From the NCBI GenBank assembly GCA_029262005.1, contig JAJDAG010000086.1, forward strand, positions 94,344 to 158,343: a stretch of DNA of 64,000 nucleotides. The letters are read 5' to 3'. The position numbers and the translations under genes are program-made. A model generated the notes under the pieces. It worked only from the letters and a program-made list of their open reading frames with translations, made no database searches and was not told where the DNA came from. Source of the DNA: Candidatus Zhuqueibacterota bacterium. Lineage in GTDB: Bacteria; Zhuqueibacterota; Zhuqueibacteria; Oceanimicrobiales; Oceanimicrobiaceae. How positions within the stretch are numbered: position 1 is the first letter of the stretch; each line of letters opens with the position of its first letter. Shown piece after piece: positions 34,501-42,434 of this stretch.

Positions 34501-37500
34501 TCGCAGGGCCGCTGGCAATGGCCACAGAGGTTGGGTCAATGGTTCCATCCGGATCACTATCATTAGAAGTGACCGTAATGACAACAGAATTTCCCGGTAC
34601 AGTTGTGGCATTATCATCAACTGCCAAAGGCGATTGGTTGCCCGAGCCAGAGCCTGTTACCACAATCAACTCAGGTACAGTCGAACCTTCCTTAGTATAG
34701 TACTTCACTGTATTTCCACTGACGCCGAGAATGCAAAAACTATAGGTCGCATCGCCGTTAACAGCCGCTGTAACATCAAAATCCACAATTGCATTCGGCG
34801 CAACAGAGCCGATTGTCTGCAGCGGCGATCCGCTCGCGAGGGGCGAATTTCCCGAAGTCAGTGTAGATTCAACCCATGGGATGGCTGTTGCGGCAAAATT
34901 GTTGGAGACCAGGTAAATCGCACCACCACTATCGCCCCCATCGCTGGCGCCATCGGATACTTTGAGGCGCAGGGTGGCGCTTTGAACCGAGCCTGCCAAA
35001 CCGGTGACAGAAAATTTATAATAGGTTGAAAACTTATTCTGCTCAACCTTGGTCGTGCTTTTTGAACCGTAATTAGCCCCATTATCCGTCAGCTTAACCT
35101 GACCATCCTCGATGGGGTTAAATGAAAAACTGCTGGTAGGAATTATGACATCAAAATCAGAGGCGGTTATACCGGTACCAAAACTGTTTACCACGCTTAT
35201 TTTGCCGCTGGTTGCGCCTGCCGGCACATTAACACGAATCTGCGTGTTCGAGTCAATCGTGAAACTCGGTGCTGTTAAGCCATTAAATATAACCGAGGTT
35301 GCATTATTAAAATTGTATCCTGCAATAGTGACTTCAATTCCCACTTCACCACTCAAAGGAGAAAACGACAAGATCCCAGGTAAGTCCGAAACAACAAAAT
35401 CGTTAACGCTTGAGCCGATACCGAGATTGTTTGTCACTGAAATCGAACCGGTGGCAGCGCCGACCGGCACATCCGCGGTTAGCAATTGATCGGTAATGAC
35501 CGTAAATGCCGTTGCCTGCACACCATTAAATTTAACGGCCGTGGAGCCGGTAAAACCGACGCCTGAAATACTGACACTCGTGCCGGCGCCACCGCCCGCA
35601 GGGGTAAAGGAATTAACCAGCGGTTGCCCGGTTATAGCGAAAAAAGTTGAACTTGTGCCCGAACCTTTATTTGTTGCAACTCGAACAGGACCAGATGTAA
35701 CACCCACAGGTGCTTGTACTTGAATTTCAGAATCGGAAATCACAGTAAAGCTTGGGACAGACAAACCATTAAAAGCAACATCAATGGCGTTGGTGAAGTT
35801 TGTGCCGGAAACAGTGACGAGGGTCCCGGCAAGCCCCGAGCCTGGCGTAAACGAGTTCACGATGGGTGTCAAAGGCTGCAATCCGGAAGCATCTATTGTG
35901 ATGGTCTGATTTACCGGTACACCGGTTTGAGTTACTTTTCTACCATCAAGAAAAATAACTTCAACATCAACAGATGTATTTCCGCCGAGCCCGACATGCA
36001 TAACCGGTTCGTTTTGCCCCAGGTAACCATTATTTGAGCGTGCCTCTCTAAAGGCCAACAATTGACCGCCAAGCTGGCCGAAAGGATAAACTTTGAGCTT
36101 TGCGCCAAATGCACCAGCTTGTCCAAAAGGCGAAATCAGCTTAATTTTCAACCAGTTACCGCTGCCACTAAGATCATTCCTGATTAGATAGTTACGCGAG
36201 CGTTTAGCACCAATGGCAAAATCCAGATCACCGTCATTGTCAATATCAGCCAGACCGATGCCGCGCGGGTCATCAATGCCGGTAACCGGCACGGCTGGTC
36301 CTACGGAAAAATTTCCGCTGCCGTCATTTATATAAACAATTTGATCGCCCGAAAAGACAATGTCGAGATCACCGTCATTATCGAAGTCGCCAAATGCCCC
36401 CATGTAACCATCGGTTTGGGAAAAAGTCGAATGGAAAGTAAAGGTGCCGTTGCCATTGTTTACATAAAGATGCTCCATGGCGAAGTTGGCCGTGTCATTA
36501 TAATCCGACAGCAACACATCGAGGTGACCGTCATTGTTGACATCGCCAAAAGTAGCGCCTTCACGGCCTTGATGCGTGATGCCAATTGATGCAGGTGAAA
36601 TAAGGGTAAAATTGCCCAGGCCATCATTCTGTATAATGTTCAGATCACCGGTTCGATTGCCGGCAAAAATATCAATATCACCATCACCGTCATAGTCGAT
36701 GTCGGTTGCGCCCTGGCCGGCCGGAGCCGTGTAAAGCGGCCCAGATTCAATTGCGGTAAATTTTAAGCCGCCATCGTTGCGGTAAAACTCGTTTCGTTCT
36801 CCCGGAGGATCGTTTGTCCCCAGATAGTTGGTGATTGCCAACAGATCGAGATCGCCATCGCGATCCATGTCAAAAGCCAGAACTCCACGTGTTGGTTCCT
36901 GCCGCCCTAATAGTCCTGCCTGGCTGGTGACATCCGTAAAGAATCCGGTGCCATCATTGCGATACACATTGTTTGACTCGGGCAGTGTATCACTGCCGGT
37001 TGTACCATTAAAAAGATCAAAATCGCCATCATTATCGAGGTCAGAAAATGTCGAACCGTGCGACCCCCCATCAAAATCATTAATGCCGCGGGCAACGCCT
37101 TCATCGGCGAAAACATTGTTACCGGTATTATGAAAAAACAAATCACTCATGTCTGATTTAAAGAGCATGGTGTGGTAAAGGTCAGTAAGACCGTCACCAT
37201 CAACATCTGAGAATATGGCAGCGTGGCCGCCCGTCTGCCCGGAAGCAGTCGGACCACCGGTGCCCGCAGACAGGGTGATATCGAAAAAATTCAAGCCCGG
37301 CGGAGGCGGTACAATAATTGAAAATGCCGCATCGCTGACATCAGCGAGACTGCTGTTTGCGGCATCTGTTACCCGCACAAGCACATCGGTACTTGTAACA
37401 ACCGGCACGACCCAACTATGCAGGCCGTCATTCAATGTGGACGCGAGGACGCTATTCCAGTTAGAACCGCCATTGATGGAATATTCAATATTCACAAGCG

Positions 37501-38347
37501 AACCAGCGCCACCAGACGTCCAAACGATTGTGTGTGTGGAACCTTGTTTAAGACTCTCACCACCATTTGGAGACGTCACGGTGATAAAGGCACCGCTGTT
37601 CAACGGCGCTGTGGACACAGTCCAACCCGCACCCTGAGCCGCACTTTGTTCAAATTGACCATCAAGACCATTTCCGGAAAGATCGTGAATGGTTGTGCCG
37701 GAGCCCTCATCAAAATTGTAGTAGGCAATTAGTCCCAGTTCAGTGCCGGCAAGCGCCAGATTCATCGATGCCTGCAACTCACTGGCGGTTTTTGCATAAT
37801 TCCAAATTCGAACTTCGTCCAGCTCCCCCATATAGTGCCGGGTCGTCACATACTGATGGCGGCCGATCAGTACCGGGGCATTTGTATCAGGCATGCCGTC
37901 AACCGCAACTGCACCCGTTCCGTATTCAACGCCATTAATAAAAATTCGTACGGTTTTGCTGACCCAATCATAAGTCATGGCAATGTGGTACCATTGGCCC
38001 GCTTGAATGACATTTCCGCCCGCAACATACTCAAAATTGTTGCCATTATACTCAATGGCCACCTCGACTGCATTTTGATTATCGCCATCAATCAGAAGAC
38101 TCCATTCTTTCCATGACTTGTCCAACCATTTCTGAATAACCGGGCGGTCTACGCTTAGAGTATCAATATTTACCCAAGCCTCAACGGTAATGCTCTTGCC
38201 GGTGCCACCACTTAAGAGCGGCGAATCACTTATGATAATGCTGTCATCCTGACCATCGAAATCGAGGGCAAATCCCGCATTTTGCGCAGACAAGTGCTGC
38301 GGATAAAACGCTAAAATTGCTGTCACCAATAAAGCAAAGTGTCTCAT
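28577..38347 (-). CDS. Giant secreted multidomain protein with nested SGNH esterase and T9SS-type sorting domain
   Basis: The approximately 3,256-residue product is exported and probably surface-attached. Approximate order: signal peptide (1-22); LamG-like (25-255); SPNGGE Ig-like (257-345); FG-GAP/VCBS repeats with an ASPIC/UnbV-like end (350-820); three IPT/TIG (825-1070); four DNRLRE/CBM96-like modules interleaved with six cadherin-like/Big_9 modules (1075-2315); a second SPNGGE domain (2322-2415); a galactose-binding-like domain (2420-2560); an IPT/TIG split by an SGNH/GDSL hydrolase (2565-2860); a third Ig-like domain; one dockerin-like repeat (DLNGDGVVNLIDYVNLLD, about 2985); a cohesin-like domain (3025-3150); and a sorting domain with NYPNPFNPKTQINY. 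SGNH blocks are PLGNSITKG, HIGTNDIS and DNIHPND. I use the ATG at 38347 for its signal peptide; a GTG at 38389 is possible. A polysaccharide-binding deacetylase/esterase role is inferred. Confidence 0.88.
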   Translation of the reverse strand: MRHFALLVTAILAFYPQHLSAQNAGFALDFDGQDDSIIISDSPLLSGGTGKSITVEAWVNIDTLSVDRPVIQKWLDKSWKEWSLLIDGDNQNAVEVAIEYNGNNFEYVAGGNVIQAGQWYHIAMTYDWVSKTVRIFINGVEYGTGAVAVDGMPDTNAPVLIGRHQYVTTRHYMGELDEVRIWNYAKTASELQASMNLALAGTELGLIAYYNFDEGSGTTIHDLSGNGLDGQFEQSAAQGAGWTVSTAPLNSGAFITVTSPNGGESLKQGSTHTIVWTSGGAGSLVNIEYSINGGSNWNSVLASTLNDGLHSWVVPVVTSTDVLVRVTDAANSSLADVSDAAFSIIVPPPPGLNFFDITLSAGTGGPTASGQTGGHAAIFSDVDGDGLTDLYHTMLFKSDMSDLFFHNTGNNVFADEGVARGINDFDGGSHGSTFSDLDNDGDFDLFNGTTGSDTLPESNNVYRNDGTGFFTDVTSQAGLLGRQEPTRGVLAFDMDRDGDLDLLAITNYLGTNDPPGERNEFYRNDGGLKFTAIESGPLYTAPAGQGATDIDYDGDGDIDIFAGNRTGDLNIIQNDGLGNFTLISPASIGITHQGREGATFGDVNNDGHLDVLLSDYNDTANFAMEHLYVNNGNGTFTFHSTFSQTDGYMGAFGDFDNDGDLDIVFSGDQIVYINDGSGNFSVGPAVPVTGIDDPRGIGLADIDNDGDLDFAIGAKRSRNYLIRNDLSGSGNWLKIKLISPFGQAGAFGAKLKVYPFGQLGGQLLAFREARSNNGYLGQNEPVMHVGLGGNTSVDVEVIFLDGRKVTQTGVPVNQTITIDASGLQPLTPIVNSFTPGSGLAGTLVTVSGTNFTNAIDVAFNGLSVPSFTVISDSEIQVQAPVGVTSGPVRVATNKGSGTSSTFFAITGQPLVNSFTPAGGGAGTSVSISGVGFTGSTAVKFNGVQATAFTVITDQLLTADVPVGAATGSISVTNNLGIGSSVNDFVVSDLPGILSFSPLSGEVGIEVTIAGYNFNNATSVIFNGLTAPSFTIDSNTQIRVNVPAGATSGKISVVNSFGTGITASDFDVIIPTSSFSFNPIEDGQVKLTDNGANYGSKSTTKVEQNKFSTYYKFSVTGLAGSVQSATLRLKVSDGASDGGDSGGAIYLVSNNFAATAIPWVESTLTSGNSPLASGSPLQTIGSVAPNAIVDFDVTAAVNGDATYSFCILGVSGNTVKYYTKEGSTVPELIVVTGSGSGNQSPLAVDDNATTVPGNSVVITVTSNDSDPDGTIDPTSVAIASGPANGTASVNVNNGVVTYTPNSGFSGSDSFTYTVKDNLGAASNVATVTITITGSGGGGQTLGFSSTQDAQVKLTEPGSNYGSKSTMKLESGKFASYIKFAVSGLTGPVQNAIVRLRVGTGSSDGGDSGGSIYLVSNDFDGTSTPWVESTLTSGNAPPSTGSALSNLGAVTSGEIVDFDVTSAVTGNGTISFRLTPSSGNQVKYYTKEGSTPPELLVTFGSGGGSNVPPVANDDSGTTGQGISLPITVTANDTDSDGSIDITTVSVVSAPANGVTTVNAVSGVITYAPNSGYSGVDTFTYTVKDDQGAVSNTATVTVTVSAGNLPPVAVDDNAGTSTGAAIPIDVLTNDTDADGSIDPTTVAIAANPANGAVGVNPFSGVVTYTPNTGFSGTDIFTYTVKDNAGASSNIATVTVTVAGSGGGQSLSFQPIHDGQVKITDGSSNYGSKSSMKVEAGKFASYLKFLVTGLSGTVQSAVVRLLVADGSSDGGDNGGSIFVTSNDFSGSNTPWVESTLTAGNAPDLSGSALSTLGAISPGETVEFDVTSAVTADGTFSFSIQPNSGNQIKYYTKEGSTPPELVVVTGGAGGQNVPPVAQNDSAATSDGISVVINVTQNDSDSDGTLVLSSVTAVTPPAQGTTFVNNATGAITYSPTNGFQGTDTFTYTIEDNLGAVSNVATVTVQVAGTNIPPVAVNDTVTTDEDVAITIDVTSNDSDPDGAINIGTVTITTPQTHGSAAVNASTGEITFTPEQDFFGSDSLKYTVQDDGGAVSNAALVLIAVDPVNDAPLAIADQGETDGATNVVLNVMQNDSDVDGTLNPATVNIINAPAQGSVGVNPFSGIVTYSPDSGFSGSDSFTYSVKDNDGATSNIATVTIDEAGGQTTTYTFSSVEDNQIKVIEPARNYGSKSTMKVEVGRYRSYLKFDVNGLTGAVQSATLRLYVVGSSDDGGSVYQVGNDYAGTNTPWLDEGLNAGNAPVINGVALGNLGIVTGGTIVDLDVTSAVNGNGTYSFALKSGSDNQAEFSTLNGSNPVPELVITAGGTPPPEQLTLTSPNGGEVWTVSNSQTVSWTSSGAINTVKVELSTDGGSNWNVLENATANDGSQSVPAGSNASSDCFVRISDAADGVPSDVSAASFTIAADLGTMDIVVNADDEYELYVNGALVGSDNQWNLAQSFSAPVVSGENVVAAKGINGGGVAGLILEVRVNGDLALRTDDSWRMTLNNESGWQTPGFNDSAWNAATDNGQYGVAPWNRNITNFPSGSTASWIWSSSNDDLTVYLRGSFFAGTPQISSFTPASGLVGSEITVHGQNFATTVGGASSQGTIRIMPLGNSITKGVTGSTDNAGYRNDLASLLDGAGIAYNFVGSDQNGSGFDNEHEGHNGYWADETLAEIDDFLNDNPPDMILFHIGTNDISSQQSNSSTINEIGQNLDHIRNFDSNIITILAGIIPRKDSKNSTTTNLVNSIKNLVTQRQQAGERVYYAPINETFKDHSNWQNDYFPSTDNIHPNDTGYGVMAGVWFDVIQSILSGGATTVAFDGVQATRVTVDSNTQLRTNVPSGATSGKIMVSNNYGSAQSANDFTVLSSTVAALEFSNLRKAPSWEAGSTHSLQWKTLGEIEHVKLECSVDDGATWAVLSERTPNKGRFVWRAPSQKTGRYRFRISDADKQSTHSVNEGEAFVQKVQTLPAIPNVFELRDALFATETTTRENMLRSDLNGDGVVNLIDYVNLLDLGNADLERLKSTVQTGIDAEAAGQLTVTLPPVQATAGSRVRIPVEISGDQLIRGFQFTIRYDSSMIDLSKIVPYENMFGMRLEAHKDANSITVIGYLEKQNSAKAINGTLVELDGHVPAGFDGYADVQITDVLFVSRNRLSIATSDVKNEALDAAIPSEFALLQNYPNPFNPKTQINYHLPAKSKVSIHVYNLKGELVTTLLNKEMKPGRHKIAWDGRNTRGSRVASGVYVYRIRAGKWKDSKMMTLLK
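31400..35120 (-). repeat. Interleaved repeat block in the giant gene
   Basis: Four modules of about 470 bp (DNRLRE-like; each has NYGSKSxxK and, in the first three, KYYTKEGS) alternate with six of about 280 bp (Big_9-like; each has a PNxGFxGxDxFTYxVxD-type ending). The order is D-B-D-BB-D-BBB-D. Approximate D positions are 34650-35120, 33850-34330, 32770-33240 and 31400-31870. Protein similarity is high, and the DNA has diverged enough that the copies are not recent. Confidence 0.8.
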
Positions 38348-38932
38348 CTTCGAAAAAGTGTCCGCTGTTGATATCACAATCATCCCCACTATTTTAAATC
38401 ACATTCACTTATTAACAAACTTGGATTGAAACAAGGCAGTCACTAGCATGAATTAATGCGTTTAATTTCAACCATTTAGCACAACCCCCAACAAAGATAA
38501 AATATACAGAACTTCGCAGGAAACTAAAACTTCCCACCAGTGAGTCGGAAAAGCCGTTAAGAGAAGCAATTTCTTTGCCATAAATAAACCGGGTGAATCA
38601 GGCTAATGGCGCGCGTGCAATATCATGATATGATGCATTTGCATTGCATCCAAGTCAACACATTTTCAAATTCGGTATCTGGTATTTCGCGAGAGACAGC
38701 CAGGCCAAACTCAGGATGAATATATTGACTTTGTTATTTCTCTGTTTTATATTAGCAACGCATTTTCCTACCTGAATTGCCTGCTGTTATCGCATGCAGG
38801 TGAGGTTTCTACACCGCGGCAAGTTAAGACGCAAGTGAGTATTTTCATTTAGCGAAAAAACGACAGCCTTTTTCAGGTTTCGAATGACTGCAAATGAATT
38901 ATACACAATATTAAATGTTTGAAGGAGAATTC
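38348..38932. other. Divergent intergenic region between giant gene and mscS
   Basis: These 585 bases hold a plus-strand promoter (38725-38753) and, near 38632-38655, palindromic AT-rich words (ATCATGATATGAT, TGCATTTGCATTGCA) that could bind a regulator. A CCTGC...GCAGG hairpin lies near 38790-38812 inside the presumed mscS leader. I find no ORF of note and no RNA gene. No clear promoter for the giant gene was found. Confidence 0.45.
38725..38753 (+). promoter_or_regulatory. mscS promoter
   Basis: TTGACT and TATATT are separated by exactly 17 bases. The predicted transcript would have a leader of about 170 bases before the mscS ATG. Confidence 0.5.
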
Positions 38933-40003
38933 ATGGATTCGTTTATGGAAATCATTAACTCAACCTATTTCAGCAACACACTTTATGACTACCTGCTTTT
39001 TTTTGGTTGTATTCTAATCGGTGTCATTTTAGGAAAGTCGTTTTATTTTCTCTGTAAAACCAGGCTAAGAAAACTGGCTGAACAATCCACCACCAACATT
39101 GATGACTACTTAATTGACATCATCGAGGAACCCCTGGTTCTGGTTATTATGACGGCCGGCTTTTGGGTTGGCACTTTTTTCCTGACGCTCAATGCATCAG
39201 CAGAAAAACTCTTTAATAATATCACCTTGATTCTTCTGGCAATTTCACTGACCTGGTTTTTGCTCCGATTTATTGATGTCCTCGTCAAAGTTTATGCCGC
39301 CCCTCTGGCGAAACAATCAGAAAGTAAATTGGATGACCAGCTTCTGCCACTCATCCGAAAATTCCTGAAAGCCGTGATTGCAATTTTAGCAACCATGATT
39401 GTGCTTTCAAACCTAGGGTATGATATTCTCTCACTGATCGCCGGCCTTGGCATCGGTGGCCTCGCGCTTGCGCTTGCGTCACAGGACGCGGTGAAAAATA
39501 TCATCGGTGGCATCACCATTTTCTGGGATAAACCATTTCAAATTGATGACTATATTGAAATCAACGGCAGTGCAGGTACCGTGTCAGAAGTTGGCTTGAG
39601 AAGCACACGACTAAAATCTGTCGGCGGAACCACTTACGTTCTCCCCAACAGCCAGGTGGCAGACACCATGCTGCAAAACTACTCAACACGCAAAGCCAGA
39701 AGAGTTGTTATCAACATCGGTTTGACTTATGAAACCAAAGCCGCCCAAATGGATGAAGCCATAAAAATCATCGAAGCGTCCATCAACAGCATTGATGGTA
39801 CACGCAACAACGATGTGATGATCAGATTTATCAATTTTGGCGCCTTTTCTCTTGACCTCGAAGTTGTTTACTGGATCACTAAAATGTCCGATTGGAAAAT
39901 GATCATCCACAATGTCAACATGTCGATAAAACGCGATCTTGATGAGGCGGGCATTGACATGGCTTTTCCAACTGAAACTCATTATGTGATCAATCAATCA
40001 TAA
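38933..40003 (+). CDS. MscS-family mechanosensitive ion channel
   Basis: The 356-residue product is a small-conductance mechanosensitive channel that opens under membrane tension to release solutes on osmotic downshock. Four hydrophobic segments precede the pore helix LIAGLGIGGLALALASQDAVKN (near 165-185). The beta domain follows: FWDKPFQIDDYIEINGSAGT, VSEVGLRSTRLKS, and YVLPNSQVADTMLQNYS. I chose the ATG at 38933 because GAAGGAGAATTC sits just upstream; the track's 38915 start adds six residues without a ribosome site. The C-terminal alpha/beta domain is complete. Confidence 0.93.
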   Translation: MDSFMEIINSTYFSNTLYDYLLFFGCILIGVILGKSFYFLCKTRLRKLAEQSTTNIDDYLIDIIEEPLVLVIMTAGFWVGTFFLTLNASAEKLFNNITLILLAISLTWFLLRFIDVLVKVYAAPLAKQSESKLDDQLLPLIRKFLKAVIAILATMIVLSNLGYDILSLIAGLGIGGLALALASQDAVKNIIGGITIFWDKPFQIDDYIEINGSAGTVSEVGLRSTRLKSVGGTTYVLPNSQVADTMLQNYSTRKARRVVINIGLTYETKAAQMDEAIKIIEASINSIDGTRNNDVMIRFINFGAFSLDLEVVYWITKMSDWKMIIHNVNMSIKRDLDEAGIDMAFPTETHYVINQS

Positions 40004-40054
40004 GCACGAAGAAAAGATACAGGGCAAATACGCACCCACTCCAAGGAATATGCT

Positions 40055-41125
40055 GTGAAAAAAGAATCATTAAAATTTCTCAAAAGCCTGATGACCGCGC
40101 CATCGCCCTCAGGCTATGAAGATAAAGTCCGAAAGCTGTGGCACGATGAAGTGAAATCGTTTGCTGAAAATATACGAACCGATGTGCACGGCAATGTAAT
40201 TGCTTCTGTGGGTGGAACTAATTCCACCCGGATAATGCTCGCAGGCCACATGGATGAACTTGGGTTTCAGGTTAAATACATCGATGAAAAAGGCTTCATC
40301 TATTTCAACACGCTGGGCGGATTTGACATCTCGATTCTCCCCGGCCGCAAAGTGCGTATCAACACCAGGGACGGCGAAGTACTGGGCGTTCTCGGTAAAA
40401 AAGCCATTCACCTCATGTCGGAAGCTGATAGGGAAAAAGCACCCAAACTTCACCAGCTTTATATTGACATTGGCGCGAAAGACAAAGAAGAGGCTGAAAA
40501 ACTGGTGGCAATCGGCGATGCTGCTACCTACGAGCCTAATTTCGATTGCCTGCAAAATGACCTGTGTGTGTCCCGGGCCTTTGACAACAAAGTCGGCGCT
40601 TTTGTTGTTGCGGAAGTTTTAAAAAATGTCTCTCTGAAAAAAAGTAAACTCAAGGCCTGTGTTTTCGGAGTTGCGACTGTGCAGGAGGAAGTTGGCCTGC
40701 GTGGCGCCGCCACGGCCGCGTATGGCATCGATCCGCAAGTGGGCATTGCCATTGATGTGACGCACGCGACAGATACACCGGATGTCGATATTAAGAAAGA
40801 AGGCGAAGTAAAAGCAGGATTTGGAGTGGCTATTTCCAGAGGACCAAACACCAACCCGAAAGTCTTTGATTTACTGCAAAGCCTGGCACAGGAGAATAAA
40901 GTATTACACCAAATTGAGGCTGACCCGCGACCAACGGGAACCGATGCCAATGTTATCCAGGTCAGTAGAGAAGGTACGGCAACAGGTCTTCTTTCCGTGC
41001 CATGTCGTTACATGCACACCAACACGGAAGTGATTTCTCTGACAGATGTAAAAAGCACCATCGCGCTTCTAACTGCATTTTGCCTGGCGATAAACGATGA
41101 AATAGAACTAACGCCGTCCATGTAA
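40055..41125 (+). CDS. M42-family metallo-aminopeptidase
   Basis: The 356-residue product is a cytoplasmic M42 (TET-like/FrvX) aminopeptidase, a dinuclear-metal enzyme forming large hollow assemblies. Metal and catalytic residues are visible in MLAGHMDELGF, in CVSRAFDNKVGA, in ATVQEEVGLRGAATAA (the EE general base) and in AIDVTHATDTPD; the last ligand is in VPCRYMHTNTEVI. It starts with GTG after AAGGAA at good spacing. It follows mscS by 51 bases and ends at a strong terminator, so the two may share a message. Confidence 0.93.
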   Translation: MKKESLKFLKSLMTAPSPSGYEDKVRKLWHDEVKSFAENIRTDVHGNVIASVGGTNSTRIMLAGHMDELGFQVKYIDEKGFIYFNTLGGFDISILPGRKVRINTRDGEVLGVLGKKAIHLMSEADREKAPKLHQLYIDIGAKDKEEAEKLVAIGDAATYEPNFDCLQNDLCVSRAFDNKVGAFVVAEVLKNVSLKKSKLKACVFGVATVQEEVGLRGAATAAYGIDPQVGIAIDVTHATDTPDVDIKKEGEVKAGFGVAISRGPNTNPKVFDLLQSLAQENKVLHQIEADPRPTGTDANVIQVSREGTATGLLSVPCRYMHTNTEVISLTDVKSTIALLTAFCLAINDEIELTPSM

Positions 41126-41145
41126 GCGACGGTATTCGAAGTACA

Positions 41146-41188
41146 AAAAAAGCTGAACCTGAGTTGCACCACCGGGTTCAGCTTTTTT
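41146..41188. terminator. Bidirectional terminator
   Basis: AAAAAAGCTGAACC pairs with GGTTCAGCTTTTTT (14 bp). It lies 20 bases past the M42 stop and about 60 bases past the end of the convergent caspase-fold gene. Confidence 0.85.
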
Positions 41189-41247
41189 CTTGTCGCCATC
41201 CTGAACAAACTTTGTTTGGAAAAAACAAATGGTTCCCACTTGTCCCG

Positions 41248-42330
41248 TCAAAGTGAGTCCCTGCCTGTTTCCGCCTCGCTATTGCTCTGAAGCGCTTTCA
41301 ATTTCTTGCTGGTGCGCGCCAACTCAATCAGTAGTTTTTCAAGCTGTTTGGCATAATCTGACCTGGGAAGCTGTTGCTTCATCGCCTTCAGTTCATTTAT
41401 TTCCTGTTCAAGCTTGAGCTTCCGGAGCGACAGCTTGTCGTATTCAGATGCGTTAATTGCCTGCGCCCGCTGCATGGCAGCCTCCAACTCTCTTGAGACC
41501 ACACCCAGGTAAATCCGGCTCGCAAGCAAACCATCTTCGGCATCTTCCAAATGCTGACTGCCCGTGCCATCGCCGTTGTCATCAATGAGCGGGTGTTCCG
41601 CCCGCACCCGCCGTTGTTCTTCAAACCACTTGTCCTGGCTCGTGCGCGCATGCTGAAACACTTCCTGCACGCTCACTTTGTTGTCTTTGTTAAAATCAGA
41701 TTCACCTGTGGCCAGAGCATCGATAAAAAAATCAGCAAAATTTGTTTCATAAAATTGCCCGCCGCTTTTAGTGGCCGTGATAACAACACGTGCCTCAGCG
41801 CTCAAATTCGCAATGAACGCACCGCTGGCGCTGGCCGTGTTGACAAAAACAATTTTTTTCGTGGGCAGTCCGGATAGGAGTTCGGCGTAGTCAAGGTCTG
41901 TCAGGTCCGGGCCAACCAGATTGAATTTTCCCCAGTCGCCATCAAATGAGCCGTGGCCAAGCATGAAAATGAAAAGTTGATCTCTGAAAGTCATTTTCTG
42001 TTGCAGGGCTGCAAATGCCCGCCGCACAATTGCAGCCGTGGCAAGGCCAAATACGTCGAGAGAATCCGGCGCAGGCGCGCCAAACAAGCAAATGACTTGC
42101 TCACGGTTGTACCCAAGACGTTCAATGAGCAAATCGTCCAGTCGGCGTGTTTGCGCGAGATACTTTTCAGTAAAGACCGCTTCGCCACCCGGACCAGCGA
42201 TAATCATGGCGAAATGCCGCCCCCCTGCTGCAGTTGAATTTTGCTTTCCAGAAGCAAATTCGGTTTGAACCAGAAGTGAAACAATTAGCACCAGGGGAAA
42301 CCAGGCCCGCGTTGCATTTTTCATAGGCAT
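41248..42330 (-). CDS. Secreted caspase-fold protein with EF-hand-like loop, catalytic Cys apparently replaced
   Basis: The 360-residue product has a signal peptide ending FASG and a C13/C14-like fold. The His motif is FMLGHGSFDGDWGKF (near 130). At the nucleophile position, where DSCYSG or DACHSG is expected, the sequence reads NTASASGAFI, so Cys seems to be Ser or Ala. Residues 210-225 resemble a calcium loop (DFNKDNKVSVQE), with a second acidic motif DDNGDGTGS near 255. The last 90 residues are a coiled coil. The track begins at a TTG; I use the ATG at 42330 before the signal peptide. It is the last gene after the BatA/DUF4175/VWA genes. It may be a non-peptidase scaffold, or a Ser-variant enzyme. 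Confidence 0.72.
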   Translation of the reverse strand: MPMKNATRAWFPLVLIVSLLVQTEFASGKQNSTAAGGRHFAMIIAGPGGEAVFTEKYLAQTRRLDDLLIERLGYNREQVICLFGAPAPDSLDVFGLATAAIVRRAFAALQQKMTFRDQLFIFMLGHGSFDGDWGKFNLVGPDLTDLDYAELLSGLPTKKIVFVNTASASGAFIANLSAEARVVITATKSGGQFYETNFADFFIDALATGESDFNKDNKVSVQEVFQHARTSQDKWFEEQRRVRAEHPLIDDNGDGTGSQHLEDAEDGLLASRIYLGVVSRELEAAMQRAQAINASEYDKLSLRKLKLEQEINELKAMKQQLPRSDYAKQLEKLLIELARTSKKLKALQSNSEAETGRDSL

Positions 42331-42434
42331 TATCTTAAATCTCGATTTATAAGCACCTGTCGCATTGTGAAGAACCGGCTTTAAATGCGCCAAAAGATCT
42401 CCGCAGGAGCACGAACGCTGATTTATTTTTCAGG

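Noticed and set aside
28790-38116. Numerous plus-strand ORFs opposite the giant gene (for example 30221-30499, 33270-33599, 37215-37637)
   Set aside because: They are shadows of the repetitive Gly/Thr/Asp-rich coding sequence on the minus strand, with no ribosome sites and Ser/Thr/Pro-rich nonsense composition.
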